Source: Oscillospiraceae bacterium
GTDB taxonomy: Bacteria > Bacillota > Clostridia > Oscillospirales > QAMX01
DNA length: 64,000 nt
Direction: 5' to 3'
Assembly (NCBI GenBank): GCA_015067705.1
Contig: SVLW01000006.1
Location: 1 to 64,000, forward strand
A model generated the notes under the pieces. The model was not told where the DNA came from. It was given only the letters and a program-made list of their open reading frames with translations, and searched no databases. Shown here in pieces: positions 9,836 to 20,900 of the stretch. Each line of letters opens with the position of its first letter. Position 1 is the first letter of the stretch. Position numbers and translations under genes: made by a program.

Positions 9836-11191
9836 ATGGATGAACGCACCCAGAACGAATTCATATCGAATTTATGTAAGGAATATCTGAAAAATAACCA
9901 GATCGATCCGTCTTATTATTCTGACCCCGCGGTAAAGCGGGGCCTTCGTAACGCAAACGGTACCGGCGTCATCGCCGGTCTCAGCCAGATCGGCGACGTT
10001 GTGGGTTATGAGCTCCGCGACGGCGAACGCATCAGCGTGCCCGGCCGCCTTTATTACCGCGGCTATAACCTGGAGGATCTGATCGACGGCTTTACGAAAG
10101 AGGGCCGCTACGGCTTTGAAGAAGTGTCGTATCTCCTGCTCTTCGGTGCGCTGCCCAGAGCGGATCAGCTGAAATACATCACGGACCAGTTCGGCGTCCT
10201 GCGCCAGCTGCCCCGATTCTTCACGGAAGATCATATTCTCAGCGCACCCAGCCGCAACATCATGAATAAGCTGGCCCGCTCCACTCTGGGTCTTTACTGT
10301 TATGATGATAATCCCGATGATACCAGTCTTGAGAATCTGATGCGTCAGGGCATGGAGCTGATTGCCCGCTTCCCGCTCTTTCTGGCATACGCCTATCAGG
10401 CGAAGCGTCATTTCTTTGACCACAAGAGTCTGCACATCCATTTCCCCCACGATAACCAGTCCACGGCAGAGAGCATTCTCCGCGCCGTTCGTTCCGACAA
10501 GCAGTTCACGGAAGAAGAGGCAAAGCTTCTGGACCTGTGCCTGGTGCTCCATGCCGAGCACGGCGGCGGTAACAACTCCACCTTTGCCTGCCGCGTCTGC
10601 TCCTCCTCCGGCACGGATACCTATGCCGCTATCTCCGCGGCGCTGGCATCCCTGAAGGGCCCCCTCCACGGCGGTGCGAATATCGCGGTGGTTGAGATGT
10701 TCGAGGACATTCAGAAGAATGTGCAGAACTGGAACGACGAGGGTGAAGTGGCGGATTATCTGGCCAAGATGCTGCGGAAAGAAGCCGGCGACCGTTCCGG
10801 CAAGATCTATGGCATGGGCCACCCCATTTATACCGTCAGTGACCCCCGTGCAGTGATCCTGAAGGCCAATGCCCGCCGTCTGGCCGAAAAGAACGGCTAT
10901 GGCGAGGAATTCAAGCTCATCGAGACCGTGGAGCGTCTGTCTCCCGAGGTCTTTGCCCATGTGAAGGGCAGCACCAAGCCCATGTGCGCCAACGTGGATA
11001 TGTACTCCGGTCTGGTCTATAAGACCCTGGGTATCCCCACGGAGTTGTATACCCCCCTCTTTGCCGCGGCCCGCATCTCCGGCTGGATCGCCCACCGCAT
11101 TGAGGAAATCTGCGGCAACTCCCGCATCATCCGTCCCGCCTACCGCGTGGTCTATGATGCCAGAAGCTATGTCCCCATGGACGAGAGATAA
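9836..11191 (+). CDS. gltA: Citrate synthase
   Basis: HAEHGGGNNSTF, GPLHGGAN, GMGHPIYTVSDPRA. Confidence 0.92.
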   Translation: MDERTQNEFISNLCKEYLKNNQIDPSYYSDPAVKRGLRNANGTGVIAGLSQIGDVVGYELRDGERISVPGRLYYRGYNLEDLIDGFTKEGRYGFEEVSYLLLFGALPRADQLKYITDQFGVLRQLPRFFTEDHILSAPSRNIMNKLARSTLGLYCYDDNPDDTSLENLMRQGMELIARFPLFLAYAYQAKRHFFDHKSLHIHFPHDNQSTAESILRAVRSDKQFTEEEAKLLDLCLVLHAEHGGGNNSTFACRVCSSSGTDTYAAISAALASLKGPLHGGANIAVVEMFEDIQKNVQNWNDEGEVADYLAKMLRKEAGDRSGKIYGMGHPIYTVSDPRAVILKANARRLAEKNGYGEEFKLIETVERLSPEVFAHVKGSTKPMCANVDMYSGLVYKTLGIPTELYTPLFAAARISGWIAHRIEEICGNSRIIRPAYRVVYDARSYVPMDER

Positions 11192-11204
11192 AAATACAGA
11201 TTCA

Positions 11205-11241
11205 AACAGGCACTTGCGTCTTTTGCAAGTGCCTGTTCTTT
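11205..11241 (+). terminator. Terminator of citrate synthase gene
   Basis: 13-bp perfect stem aacaggcacttgc/gcaagtgcctgtt then ttcttta. Confidence 0.8.
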
Positions 11242-11283
11242 ATGATATACTGTATCAATCTAATCGAAAAAGGATGTGGCTTC

Positions 11284-11898
11284 ATGTTTTTTGATGCGTA
11301 TGACTATATCGATGTTCCTCGACAAACGGACAATCTGGAAGCGGATGTAAAAGCGCTCTTTTTGAAAAACCAAAAAGAGAAAACATTCACACATGTCATG
11401 AATGTTTCAAAAACCAATCTTCGCATTGCAGAGCAATTTGATCTTCACGCGGAAATCTGTCAAATAAGTGCCTTGCTCCACGATATCAGCGCGGTGATGA
11501 CTCCTGCGGATATGCTTGCTTATGCAGAAACGCATGGCTTTACATTATGCGAAGCAGAATGTAAATACCCGTTTTTGCTCCATCAAAGACTATCCGCAAA
11601 GATTGCAGAAGACTATTTTGCGATCACGGATAAGAGAGTTTTATCTGCCATTTCCTGTCACACCACCTTAAAAGATATGCCTTCGAAGTACGATATGGCA
11701 CTGTTTCTTGCAGATAAGCTTTCCTGGGATCAAGACGGAACACCGCCTTTTTACGCCGAAGTGTCGGAGGCATTACAAGTGTCTCTTGAAAAAGCCTGTC
11801 ATGTGTATATGACGTATATCAATCGATCCGGAACACTTTTATTTCCACATACCAATTGGGAGTTGGCATTTGAGTGGCTGAATCACCGGAATATATAA
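11284..11898 (+). CDS. HD-domain phosphohydrolase (YqeK-like)
   Basis: FTHVMNVSKTNLRIAEQF and ALLHDIS HD motif. Confidence 0.7.
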   Translation: MFFDAYDYIDVPRQTDNLEADVKALFLKNQKEKTFTHVMNVSKTNLRIAEQFDLHAEICQISALLHDISAVMTPADMLAYAETHGFTLCEAECKYPFLLHQRLSAKIAEDYFAITDKRVLSAISCHTTLKDMPSKYDMALFLADKLSWDQDGTPPFYAEVSEALQVSLEKACHVYMTYINRSGTLLFPHTNWELAFEWLNHRNI

Positions 11899-11939
11899 AA
11901 AACCAGGCGTCTGTTATGAGAAAAGACGCCTGGTTTTTT
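11897..11939 (+). terminator. Intrinsic terminator
   Basis: aaaaaccaggcgtc...gacgcctggtttttt. Confidence 0.85.
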
Positions 11940-11955
11940 GTATTTATCTTTCGTT

Positions 11956-12807
11956 TTACAGCTTTGCGCTCTCGCCTGCTTTCAGGCAGATGGTCTTGTC
12001 GCCCATCTGGAACCAGACGGTGAGGGCGGTGGGGTTCTGTACGCGGCTGCCGTCGGCAGAGAAGAGCAGGGCGCGGAAGGCCTCGATATAGTCATAGGCC
12101 TCGATATTGGTGCAGTACCAGACATCGTCGCGGTTGCCCATGCGCTCTGCAAAGTTCTCGATGACGTCCCAGTTATCGTTGCCTTCAAACTCATAGCTGT
12201 GGCCCCACATATAGAAGAACCGGGCGCGCTGGGCGTATTCCGGCAGCTTGGAGTCATCCGCCAGGAACTCATCGATCAGCTCCGGCAGCCTGGGGTCGTT
12301 ATGATGGCAGGTGGCCTTCAGGCGCAGCCAGTCGGTGGGCAGATCAAAGCGGCCGGTGGTCATCACCGTGCGGGCATAGACGATGCCGCAGTTTTTCAGG
12401 ATCTCCACCACGTCGTCATTAAAGGTGCCGAAAGGATAGGCGTGGCCGCGGACGATGGTATCGAACTGGGCCTCCAGATTCTCGCGGTCCTTCATGATCT
12501 CATAGGTGGCCATATTGAGGGGCATCCGCTCCAGGAAGGGATGGGTCAGGGCGTGGGTGGCCACTTCCATGCCGCTGTCGCGGTAAAGGGCGGTCACCTG
12601 GGATTCCGGCATACGGCGATGCACCTGACCGGCGGGGTATACGGTACCCTCGGCGGCATAGGCGCCGGAATTGATGTTGAAGGTGCCCTTGAGGCCGTGC
12701 TTCTTCATAATATCGATCAGGCGGATATCCTGTTCCACACCGTCATCATAGCTGAGGGTCAGGGCTTTTCTCAGGCCGCCGGGGAATAAAATCTTGGCAT
12801 TCGGCAT
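11956..12807 (-). CDS. Polysaccharide deacetylase family protein
   Basis: LTLSYDDGVEQD, HGLKGTFNINSG, ATHALTHP; start MPNAKILF with RBS aaaggagaag. Confidence 0.88.
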   Translation of the reverse strand: MPNAKILFPGGLRKALTLSYDDGVEQDIRLIDIMKKHGLKGTFNINSGAYAAEGTVYPAGQVHRRMPESQVTALYRDSGMEVATHALTHPFLERMPLNMATYEIMKDRENLEAQFDTIVRGHAYPFGTFNDDVVEILKNCGIVYARTVMTTGRFDLPTDWLRLKATCHHNDPRLPELIDEFLADDSKLPEYAQRARFFYMWGHSYEFEGNDNWDVIENFAERMGNRDDVWYCTNIEAYDYIEAFRALLFSADGSRVQNPTALTVWFQMGDKTICLKAGESAKL

Positions 12808-12894
12808 ATTCGCTTCTCCTTTTTTCGATAAAATGTTTCTTGCCCTCAGTATAGCACAAGTAGGTGGGATCAACAAGTATCCGCCGGAAAAAGT

Positions 12895-12931
12895 GAGAAA
12901 AAATCCCGCCGCAACGTGCTGCGGCGGGATC
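12895..12931 (-). terminator. Terminator of MATE gene
   Basis: atcccgccgca-acgtgc-tgcggcgggat with T tract on minus strand. Confidence 0.75.
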
Positions 12932-12935
12932 GTTG

Positions 12936-14396
12936 TTATTCTGCGGGAGCTTCTTCTTTTTTCGGCATCATGCGGGGGCCGCGGACGGCATTTTTCCACT
13001 TGCCGGTGCGGAAGCGGAGATAGAAGAGCACGATGCGTACATAGCTGTCCACCACCATGCAGGCAACTGCGGCCGGGAGACCATAGCCCAGGATGGCAAT
13101 GCAGAGGATGGCGCCGATACCGGCACGGAAGAACCACATACAGGAGGCCGTGATAATCATGGGCCACAGGGTGTCGCCCGCACCGCGGAGACCGCCGGCG
13201 AATACCATGGCGCCGGTCTGGGCAGGCTGGAGAATGGCCGCGATCCGCAGACAGCGTCCGGCCAGCTTGATGACCTCCTGGTCAATGGTGAAGAGCGTCA
13301 CCAATTGGTTTGCGAAGATAAAGAGGCCGAGTCCGGCAACAGTCATGACTGCCATGGAGAGGAGCACGCAGGACTTCATATACCGATCCGCCAGATTCAG
13401 CTTGCGGGCGCCAATGGACTGGCCCACCAGCGTGGTGGAGGCGGCGGCGAAGGCAAAGCCCGGCATGAAGGCGATGGACTCCGCCGTGACATAAACGGAG
13501 TTCGCGGCCACAGAGATGGTGCCGAGGCTGGCGATACAGCGGCTGATGACCACGTTTGCGCCGGACATACACACACGCTCGATCATGGCGGGGATACTGA
13601 TTTTGAAAATCTGTCCCACCACATGGAAATCCAGATGATAATCATCCCGCAGCGTGATATGCATGGGGGAATCCTTTTTGGTGAAGAGGAGCATGATGGC
13701 AGCAATACCGCCCACTGCCATGGCGATCGAGGTGGCGGCGGCGGCACCGGCCACGCCCCAGCCTGCGCCGATGATGGTGAACTCCGCGCCCAGGAAGGAA
13801 ATCTGGCGGGTGGGATAAATCAGGAAGAAGTTGCCCACGACGTTCAGAATATTGACAAACATGTTGATCCGCAGCGGCGTCTTGGTATCGCCGCAGCCGC
13901 GGAGGGCGGAGAAGATCATCATGGAGGCAATACTGAAGGGACGGCCAAAGGCGCAGATCAGATTATACCGGGCAGCATGATCGATGACGTCGGCCTCCGC
14001 GCCCATCCACAAGGGGATCGCGCGATGCAATACACCCAGAATGATGGCAATGGGAACGCCGATGTACAGTAAGATCAGCACCGCATGGCGCACCAGTTTT
14101 TTGGTCAGCGCCCGGTCGCCGGCGCCGATACTCTGGGAGATCAGGGCCGTAACGCCCACGCCGAGGGACATGATGACACCGTTTAAGAGGAACACCACGG
14201 AATTACTGATGGACACCGCCGCATTGGCGTATGCGCCCAGACGGCCCACCATGATGGTATCGGCATAGGATACCAGGGTTGTCAGAACATTCTCCAAAAA
14301 GATCGGCCAGGCCAGCCAGAGAATATTCCGGAGGGGAGAGCGCGACTCATCCAAAAGATCCACGCCGCGGCGTTTCATCGCCTGTGAAGCTGCCAT
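12936..14396 (-). CDS. MATE family efflux transporter
   Basis: 12-TM MATE-like protein; NILWLAWPIFLENVLTTLVSYADTIMVGRLG. Confidence 0.88.
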   Translation of the reverse strand: MAASQAMKRRGVDLLDESRSPLRNILWLAWPIFLENVLTTLVSYADTIMVGRLGAYANAAVSISNSVVFLLNGVIMSLGVGVTALISQSIGAGDRALTKKLVRHAVLILLYIGVPIAIILGVLHRAIPLWMGAEADVIDHAARYNLICAFGRPFSIASMMIFSALRGCGDTKTPLRINMFVNILNVVGNFFLIYPTRQISFLGAEFTIIGAGWGVAGAAAATSIAMAVGGIAAIMLLFTKKDSPMHITLRDDYHLDFHVVGQIFKISIPAMIERVCMSGANVVISRCIASLGTISVAANSVYVTAESIAFMPGFAFAAASTTLVGQSIGARKLNLADRYMKSCVLLSMAVMTVAGLGLFIFANQLVTLFTIDQEVIKLAGRCLRIAAILQPAQTGAMVFAGGLRGAGDTLWPMIITASCMWFFRAGIGAILCIAILGYGLPAAVACMVVDSYVRIVLFYLRFRTGKWKNAVRGPRMMPKKEEAPAE

Positions 14397-14584
14397 GTAA
14401 AATACCACTTCTTTCTCTTCTTTTCTAATACATTCAGTATAGCACAGCTTCCGCACCGTCACAAGAGAAGATTTCGTCAGCTTTTCGGGCAGAAACGCAG
14501 GGACAGCGAAGGGCACTGGCCAGGATGGATAGAAAACGGCGTCCGGCCCTGTCTATTTTAGTATGTTTTTGTCCGCCGATTTTC

Positions 14585-14613
14585 TTGACAGAGACCCCGT
14601 TTTTTCATATAAT
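14585..14613 (+). promoter_or_regulatory. Consensus sigma-A promoter of the pyr operon
   Basis: TTGACA-17 bp-TATAAT, ~25 nt before the RBS/GTG start. Confidence 0.85.
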
Positions 14614-14644
14614 AAGTTAGTTTGATTTGCAGGAGGTAAGATTC

Positions 14645-15922
14645 GTGAAAATCGTTTTGCGTGACGCACAGGTCTTTTCCGGCAATGCTTTCAAGAAGAT
14701 GGACGTTTTGATCGATGACGGTAAAATTTCCGCCATCGCTCCTTGTGTTTCTGTTTCCGGCGACGTTCTTTCCTATGATCTCAATCAGTGTTTCCTTTTC
14801 CCGGGTTTCTCCGATGTGCATGTACATCTGAGAGAGCCGGGTTTTTCATATAAGGAGACCATTGGAACCGGTACGCTGGCCGCCGCACGCGGCGGATATA
14901 CGTCTGTCTGTGCAATGCCGAATCTCTCCCCTGTCCCGGACAGCGTGGAGCATCTTGATGAGGAACTCACCCGGATCCGCGAGGATGCGGTGATTCATGT
15001 ATATCCCTACGGCGCCCTCACCGTGAACGAAGCCGGTGAGGAGCTTGCCGATATTTCCGGCATGAGCGCCCATGTCATCGGCTATTCCGACGACGGACGC
15101 GGCGTGCAGGACGCCGATCTGATGCGGGAGGCCATGCATCAGGTGAAGAAAACCGGCCGGATTCTCTCGGCCCATTGTGAGGACAATTCCCTTCTCCGCG
15201 GCGGATATATCCACGACGGCGACTATGCCCGCGCCCACGGCCACCGGGGCATCTGCTCCGAGAGTGAATGGGGCCCCATCGCCCGCGACCTGAAGCTTGT
15301 CGAGGAAACCGGCTGTCCCTATCATGTCTGCCACATTTCCTGCAAGGAAAGCGTCCGGCTGATCCGGGAGGCCAAGGCACGGGGCGTGGATGTCACCTGT
15401 GAGACCGGGCCGCATTACCTCCTGATGGATGACAGCCAGCTCCAGGAAGAGGGCCGCTTTAAGATGAATCCGCCCATCCGCGGTAAGGAAGACCGGGAGG
15501 CACTGATCGAGGGCCTTCTTGACGGCACTATCGACATGATCGCCACCGACCATGCACCCCACAGCGCCGAGGAAAAGTCCCGGGGACTTGAAAAGAGCGC
15601 CATGGGCATCGTGGGCATCGAGACGGCCTTTGCAGAGCTTTATACCCATCTGGTCAAGCCCGGCATCCTGCCGCTTCAGCGCCTGGTGGAGCTGCTTACG
15701 ACGGCACCGGGACGGCGCTTTGGCATCGGCACGACCCTCGAGGTGGGACAGGACGCAGATCTGACTGCATTTGAACTGGACACGCCCTATGAAATCGATC
15801 CCGCGGAGTTTGTCTCCCTGGGTAAGGCAACGCCTTTTGCAGGCGATACGGTATACGGCAGATGCCGCATGACAATGGTGAATGGGAGGATCGTATGGCA
15901 AGAGCATTTGATCGAAAGCTGA
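14645..15922 (+). CDS. pyrC: Dihydroorotase
   Basis: DVHVHLREPGFSYKE, IATDHAPH; GTG start after aggaggtaag. Confidence 0.95.
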   Translation: MKIVLRDAQVFSGNAFKKMDVLIDDGKISAIAPCVSVSGDVLSYDLNQCFLFPGFSDVHVHLREPGFSYKETIGTGTLAAARGGYTSVCAMPNLSPVPDSVEHLDEELTRIREDAVIHVYPYGALTVNEAGEELADISGMSAHVIGYSDDGRGVQDADLMREAMHQVKKTGRILSAHCEDNSLLRGGYIHDGDYARAHGHRGICSESEWGPIARDLKLVEETGCPYHVCHISCKESVRLIREAKARGVDVTCETGPHYLLMDDSQLQEEGRFKMNPPIRGKEDREALIEGLLDGTIDMIATDHAPHSAEEKSRGLEKSAMGIVGIETAFAELYTHLVKPGILPLQRLVELLTTAPGRRFGIGTTLEVGQDADLTAFELDTPYEIDPAEFVSLGKATPFAGDTVYGRCRMTMVNGRIVWQEHLIES

Positions 15923-16977
15923 TTCTGGAAAACGGCGCAGAGTTCGCGGGCTACGGCTTCGGCGCCGTCTGTGAGCGCATCTGCGAAATCGTGTTCAATA
16001 CCTCCATGGTGGGCTATCAGGAAATCATCTCCGATCCCAGTCATGCCGCCCAGATCGTCTGCATGACCTATCCGGTTATCGGCAGCTATGGCGTCAACGA
16101 CGAGGATGACGAGTCCCGCAATCCCACGATCGGCGGATTAGTGGTGCGCGACTATAACGACGTGCCCTCCAACTTCCGCTATACCAAGACCCTGTCTGAG
16201 GCCATGGAAGAGGACGGCATCCCCGGCATTTACGGCGTGGACACCCGCGCCATCGCCCGCATCATCGGCCGGGAAGGCACCATGCGCGCCATGCTCACCT
16301 CCGCCGACACCGCAAAAGAGGACGCCCTGGCCGCCATTGCCGCCTGGACACCCAATCGGAAAATCGCGGAAAGTGTCAGCTGTAAAAAGCGCTGGTATTC
16401 CCGCACGCCCAATCCCAAGTATAACGTAGTGGCCGTTGACTGCGGCATCAAGCTCTCCAGTGTGCGGGCCTTCAATGCCCACGGCTGCAACGTCACGGTG
16501 GTGCCGATCGGCACCACGGAGGCCGAGATCCTGGCATTAAAGCCCGACGGCCTTTATATCTCAAACGGCCCCGGCGCTGCCGAGGATGTGCCCGGCGTCA
16601 TCGCGCTGATCCGCGCCTTCCGCGGCCGTCTGCCCATCTTTGGCGCAGGCCTTGGACACGAGCTCATCGCGCTGACCTGCGGCGCCCGCGTCTTTAAGAT
16701 GAAGGCCGGCCATCAGGGCGGCAACCATCCGGTGCGGAATCTCGACACCGGCAAGATCGAGATCAATGCCCAGAGCCATGGCTACTGCGTGGATCCCGAG
16801 AGCTTTACCGGCACCGGGCTCCGCATGACCCACCAGAACGTGCTGGACGGCACACTGGAAGCCATGGAAAGCACGGAATATCCCATGTTCTCCTCCCAGT
16901 TCAATCCGGGAGCAGAGCATGAACTGTATGATCGTTTTATCAGGATGATGGAAGAAGGGAGAAAGCGCAATGCCTAA
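15895..16977 (+). CDS. carA: Carbamoyl-phosphate synthase small subunit (degenerate glutaminase triad)
   Basis: [42 protein letters not shown]; triad positions GAGLGHE and QFNPG. Confidence 0.93.
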   Translation: MARAFDRKLILENGAEFAGYGFGAVCERICEIVFNTSMVGYQEIISDPSHAAQIVCMTYPVIGSYGVNDEDDESRNPTIGGLVVRDYNDVPSNFRYTKTLSEAMEEDGIPGIYGVDTRAIARIIGREGTMRAMLTSADTAKEDALAAIAAWTPNRKIAESVSCKKRWYSRTPNPKYNVVAVDCGIKLSSVRAFNAHGCNVTVVPIGTTEAEILALKPDGLYISNGPGAAEDVPGVIALIRAFRGRLPIFGAGLGHELIALTCGARVFKMKAGHQGGNHPVRNLDTGKIEINAQSHGYCVDPESFTGTGLRMTHQNVLDGTLEAMESTEYPMFSSQFNPGAEHELYDRFIRMMEEGRKRNA

Positions 16978-19900
16978 GAGAACGGACATTCATAAAGTCA
17001 TGGTCATCGGCTCCGGCCCCATCGTCATCGGCCAGGCCGCAGAATTCGACTATGCCGGCACCCAGGCCTGTCTGGCGCTGAAAGAAGAGGGCTATGAAGT
17101 AGTGCTCTTAAACTCCAATCCCGCCACCATCATGGCGGATACCCAGATCGCCGACAAGGTGTATATGGAGCCGCTGAATCTCGAATATGTGGCCAAGATC
17201 ATCCGCAAGGAGCGTCCGGACGCCATCGTGCCGGGCCTCGGCGGACAGACCGGCCTGAACCTGGCGGTGCAGCTGGTCCGCAAGGGCGTGCTGGACGAAT
17301 GCCAGGTGGAAATTCTCGGCACCAGCTTTGAATCCATCGAGCGCGCGGAAGACCGCGAGCTCTTCAAGGAGTTGTGCGAAAAGCTGGGCGAGCCCGTGCT
17401 CCCCTCCCTCATTGCCACCACTCTGGAAGAGGGTATCGCCGCAGCCAATGAAATCGGCTATCCCGTGGTGCTGCGTCCTGCCTTTACTCTGGGCGGTACC
17501 GGCGGCGGCTTCGCCGACGATGAGGAAGAGCTGCTGATCCTTCTGGAAAACGGCCTAAAACTCTCTCCGGTGCATCAGGTGCTGGTGGAAAAGAGCATCA
17601 AGGGCTATAAGGAAATCGAATTTGAGGTCATGCGCGACGATAACGACACCGCCATCGCCATCTGCAGCATGGAGAATATCGACCCGGTGGGCATCCATAC
17701 CGGCGACTCCATGGTGGTCGCGCCCAGCCAGACCCTGTCGCCCAAGGAATACGAGATGTTAAAAGGCAGCGCCCTCAAGATCATCCGCGAGCTGAAGATC
17801 GCCGGCGGCTGCAACGTGCAGTTTGCTCTCGACCCCTATTCCTTTGAATACTACCTCATCGAGATCAATCCCCGCGTCTCCCGTTCCTCCGCCCTGGCCT
17901 CTAAGGCCAGCGGTTATCCCATTGCCCGCGTCACCGCCAAGGTGGCTCTGGGTCTGACTCTCGACGAGATCAAAATTGCCAGCACGCCTGCAAGCTTCGA
18001 GCCGTCCATCGACTACATCGTCACGAAGCTGGCCCGCTTCCCCTTTGATAAGTTCACCAGCGCCGACAATCGCCTGTCCACCCAGATGAAGGCCACCGGC
18101 GAGGTCATGAGCATCGGCCGCACCATGGAGGAATCCTTACTCAAGGGCATCCGCGGTCTTGAGATCGGCGTGAACCATATCTATAATAAGAAGTTCGACG
18201 AAAAAACCGACGATGAGCTCCTCTCCTATATCATCGAGGGACGCGATGACCGTCTCTTCGCCATTGCGGAGCTGATGCGCCGCGGCACCGACCTGGGTAT
18301 TCTTTATAATGCCACCAAGATCGATATGTTCTTCCTGGACAAGATCCAGAGCATCGTCCGCTATGAGGACGTGATCCGCGAGAACAAGAATGATCTCACC
18401 GTGCTTCGGGACGCCAAGCGTCTGGGCTTCTCCGACGCCTATATCGGCAGCATCTGGGGCATCAGCGATGTGGACATGTACCGCCTCCGCGAGGCAAACG
18501 ACATCTTCCCAGTTTATAAGATCATCGACACCTGTGCCGGTGAATTTGACAGCTATGTACCGTATTTCTACTCCTCCTATGAGGACGAAAACGAGTCCAT
18601 CGTCACCGATAAGAAGAAGATCCTGGTCCTGGGCTCCGGCCCCATCCGCATCGGCCAGGGCGTGGAGTTCGACTACTCTACCGTTCACTCCATCTGGGCC
18701 ATCCGCGAAGCGGGATACGAGGCCATCATCATCAACAATAACCCCGAAACCGTTTCCACTGACTACACCACCTCCGATAAGCTCTACTTCGAGCCTTTAA
18801 CCATCGAGGACGTGATGAATGTCATCCATCTGGAAAAGCCCGACGGCGTCATCGTCACCCTGGGCGGCCAGACCGCCATCAATCTGGCGGATCGTCTGGA
18901 TCAGCTGGGCGTGCCGGTGGTGGGCACCAGTGTGGCCGCCATCGAGCGTGCGGAGAACCGCGACAGCTTTGAAAAAATGCTGGAGGCACTTCATATCCCC
19001 CAGCCCACCGGCGAAGCCGTCACCGATGTGGAGGCCGGCGTGAAGGTCGCCAACCGCATCGGTTATCCGGTGCTGGTGCGTCCCAGCTATGTGCTGGGCG
19101 GGCGCGCCATGCAGATCGTCTATGACGACGAATCCCTGCGCCAGTATTTCGCCCACGCCATCGTGGCATCCGAGGAGCATCCGGTTCTCGTTGACAAGTA
19201 CATCATGGGCAAGGAACTGGAAGTGGACGCCGTCTGCGACGGCCGCGAGGTGCTGATTCCCGGCATTATGGAGCACGTGGAGCGCACCGGTGTGCACAGC
19301 GGCGACTCCATCAGTGTCTATCCCCACTTCTCCATCAATGACCGTGTCCGCGACACCATCGTCGATTACACCACCCGTCTGGGCGTGGGTCTTGGCATGG
19401 AGGGTCTCTTCAATATCCAGTTCATCGTGGATCCCCAGGATGACGTGTACATCATTGAGGTGAATCCCCGTTCCTCCCGTACCGTGCCCTTCTTAAGCAA
19501 GGCCACCGGCCTGCCGCTGGCCAATATTGCCACCAAGGTGGCGCTGGGCCAGTCCCTGGCCGATCAGGGCTACCAGGGTGGGCTCCAGCCCTCCAAGGAG
19601 CGCTGGTACGTAAAGGTGCCGGTGTTCAGTTCCTCCAAGCTCCGGGGCGCCGATATTGCCCTGTCTCCCGAAATGAAGTCCACCGGCGAGGCCATCGGCT
19701 ATGATGACCGTCTGAACCGCGCCTTCTATAAGGCGCTGCAGGCCGGCGGCACCCGCGTGGATAACTACGGCACTGTGTTCGTCACTGTGGCCGATAAGGA
19801 CAAAGAGGACGCCCTGCCTCTGGTGCGCCGCTTCTATGACCTGGGCTTCAATATCGAGGCCACCGGCGGTACCGCCACCTTCCTCCGGGAGCATGGCATC

Positions 19901-20149
19901 CGCACCCGCCGCCGCAAAAAGCTCACCGAAGGCAGCGAGGAAATTCTCGATTCCCTGCGTCAGGGCCACGTCACCTATGTGCTGAATACCCTGAACCAGG
20001 TCCAGTCCGCCACGAAGGACGGCTTCCTGATCCGTCGTGTGGCTGCAGAGAACAACGTCACCGTCTTTACGTCTCTGGATACCGTGCGCGTCCTTCTGGA
20101 CGTTTTAGAGGAGATCACCTTCAGTGTCTCCACCATCGATGCAAAGTGA
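16970..20149 (+). CDS. carB: Carbamoyl-phosphate synthase large subunit
   Basis: 1059 aa, two ATP-grasp halves; [31 protein letters not shown] and [17 protein letters not shown]. Confidence 0.97.
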   Translation: MPKRTDIHKVMVIGSGPIVIGQAAEFDYAGTQACLALKEEGYEVVLLNSNPATIMADTQIADKVYMEPLNLEYVAKIIRKERPDAIVPGLGGQTGLNLAVQLVRKGVLDECQVEILGTSFESIERAEDRELFKELCEKLGEPVLPSLIATTLEEGIAAANEIGYPVVLRPAFTLGGTGGGFADDEEELLILLENGLKLSPVHQVLVEKSIKGYKEIEFEVMRDDNDTAIAICSMENIDPVGIHTGDSMVVAPSQTLSPKEYEMLKGSALKIIRELKIAGGCNVQFALDPYSFEYYLIEINPRVSRSSALASKASGYPIARVTAKVALGLTLDEIKIASTPASFEPSIDYIVTKLARFPFDKFTSADNRLSTQMKATGEVMSIGRTMEESLLKGIRGLEIGVNHIYNKKFDEKTDDELLSYIIEGRDDRLFAIAELMRRGTDLGILYNATKIDMFFLDKIQSIVRYEDVIRENKNDLTVLRDAKRLGFSDAYIGSIWGISDVDMYRLREANDIFPVYKIIDTCAGEFDSYVPYFYSSYEDENESIVTDKKKILVLGSGPIRIGQGVEFDYSTVHSIWAIREAGYEAIIINNNPETVSTDYTTSDKLYFEPLTIEDVMNVIHLEKPDGVIVTLGGQTAINLADRLDQLGVPVVGTSVAAIERAENRDSFEKMLEALHIPQPTGEAVTDVEAGVKVANRIGYPVLVRPSYVLGGRAMQIVYDDESLRQYFAHAIVASEEHPVLVDKYIMGKELEVDAVCDGREVLIPGIMEHVERTGVHSGDSISVYPHFSINDRVRDTIVDYTTRLGVGLGMEGLFNIQFIVDPQDDVYIIEVNPRSSRTVPFLSKATGLPLANIATKVALGQSLADQGYQGGLQPSKERWYVKVPVFSSSKLRGADIALSPEMKSTGEAIGYDDRLNRAFYKALQAGGTRVDNYGTVFVTVADKDKEDALPLVRRFYDLGFNIEATGGTATFLREHGIRTRRRKKLTEGSEEILDSLRQGHVTYVLNTLNQVQSATKDGFLIRRVAAENNVTVFTSLDTVRVLLDVLEEITFSVSTIDAK

Positions 20150-20156
20150 GGCAGCT

Positions 20157-20900
20157 ATGAAGCAGACGATCTTTACCATTCTGGAAAATACAAAGGTCGC
20201 ACAGGACGTCTATCGGATGCGTCTTTCGGGCGACACCGCGGATTTCACCCATCCCGGTCAGTTTTTGAATATTAAATTGGAGGGTCTTTTCCTCCGCCGC
20301 CCCATCTCCGTCAGCGATTATGACGAAAAGAGCGTGCTGATCTATTATAAGGTCGTGGGCATCGGCACCCGTCAGATGAGCGAAATGAAGTCCGGCGAGA
20401 CCCTCGATATCCTCACGGGTCTCGGCAACGGCTTTGACCCCGCCCTGTCCGGGGAGCAGCCCCTGGTGGTGGGCGGCGGTGTGGGTACGCCTCCCTTATA
20501 CCGCCTGACGAAAGCGCTGCTTGCCGCGGGCAAGCATCCCACGGTGGTGCTGGGATTCAACACCGCCGCGGATCTCTTCCTGACGGAAGAATTCGAGGCC
20601 CTGGGCGTGCCGGTGATCGTGGCCACTGCCGACGGCAGCGTGGGCATCCACGGCTTCGTCACCGACGCCATCCGCGAGGCGGGCATTTCCTATGACTATG
20701 TCTACACCTGCGGCCCGGAACCCATGCTGAAGGCGCTTTACCGCGCCACCGATTGCCCCGGCCAGTACAGCTTTGAGGCCCGCATGGGCTGCGGCTTCGG
20801 CGCCTGCATGGGCTGCAGCTGCAAAACCATCACCGGCTATAAACGTATCTGCAAGGAAGGCCCGGTGCTTTTGAAGGAGGAGATTTTATGGGAAAACTGA
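20157..20900 (+). CDS. pyrK: Dihydroorotate dehydrogenase B electron-transfer subunit
   Basis: FLRRPISVSDYD; CGFGACMGCSCKT 2Fe-2S motif. Confidence 0.93.
   Translation: MKQTIFTILENTKVAQDVYRMRLSGDTADFTHPGQFLNIKLEGLFLRRPISVSDYDEKSVLIYYKVVGIGTRQMSEMKSGETLDILTGLGNGFDPALSGEQPLVVGGGVGTPPLYRLTKALLAAGKHPTVVLGFNTAADLFLTEEFEALGVPVIVATADGSVGIHGFVTDAIREAGISYDYVYTCGPEPMLKALYRATDCPGQYSFEARMGCGFGACMGCSCKTITGYKRICKEGPVLLKEEILWEN

Noticed and set aside
12933-14072. Long ORF (379 aa) opposite the MATE gene
   Set aside because: Low-complexity His/Gly/Glu-rich antisense translation of a GC-rich gene; the sense frame encodes a clear MATE protein.
14614-14644. PyrR-binding attenuator upstream of pyrC
   Set aside because: Only ~25 nt between the predicted start site and the RBS; no terminator/antiterminator pair fits.
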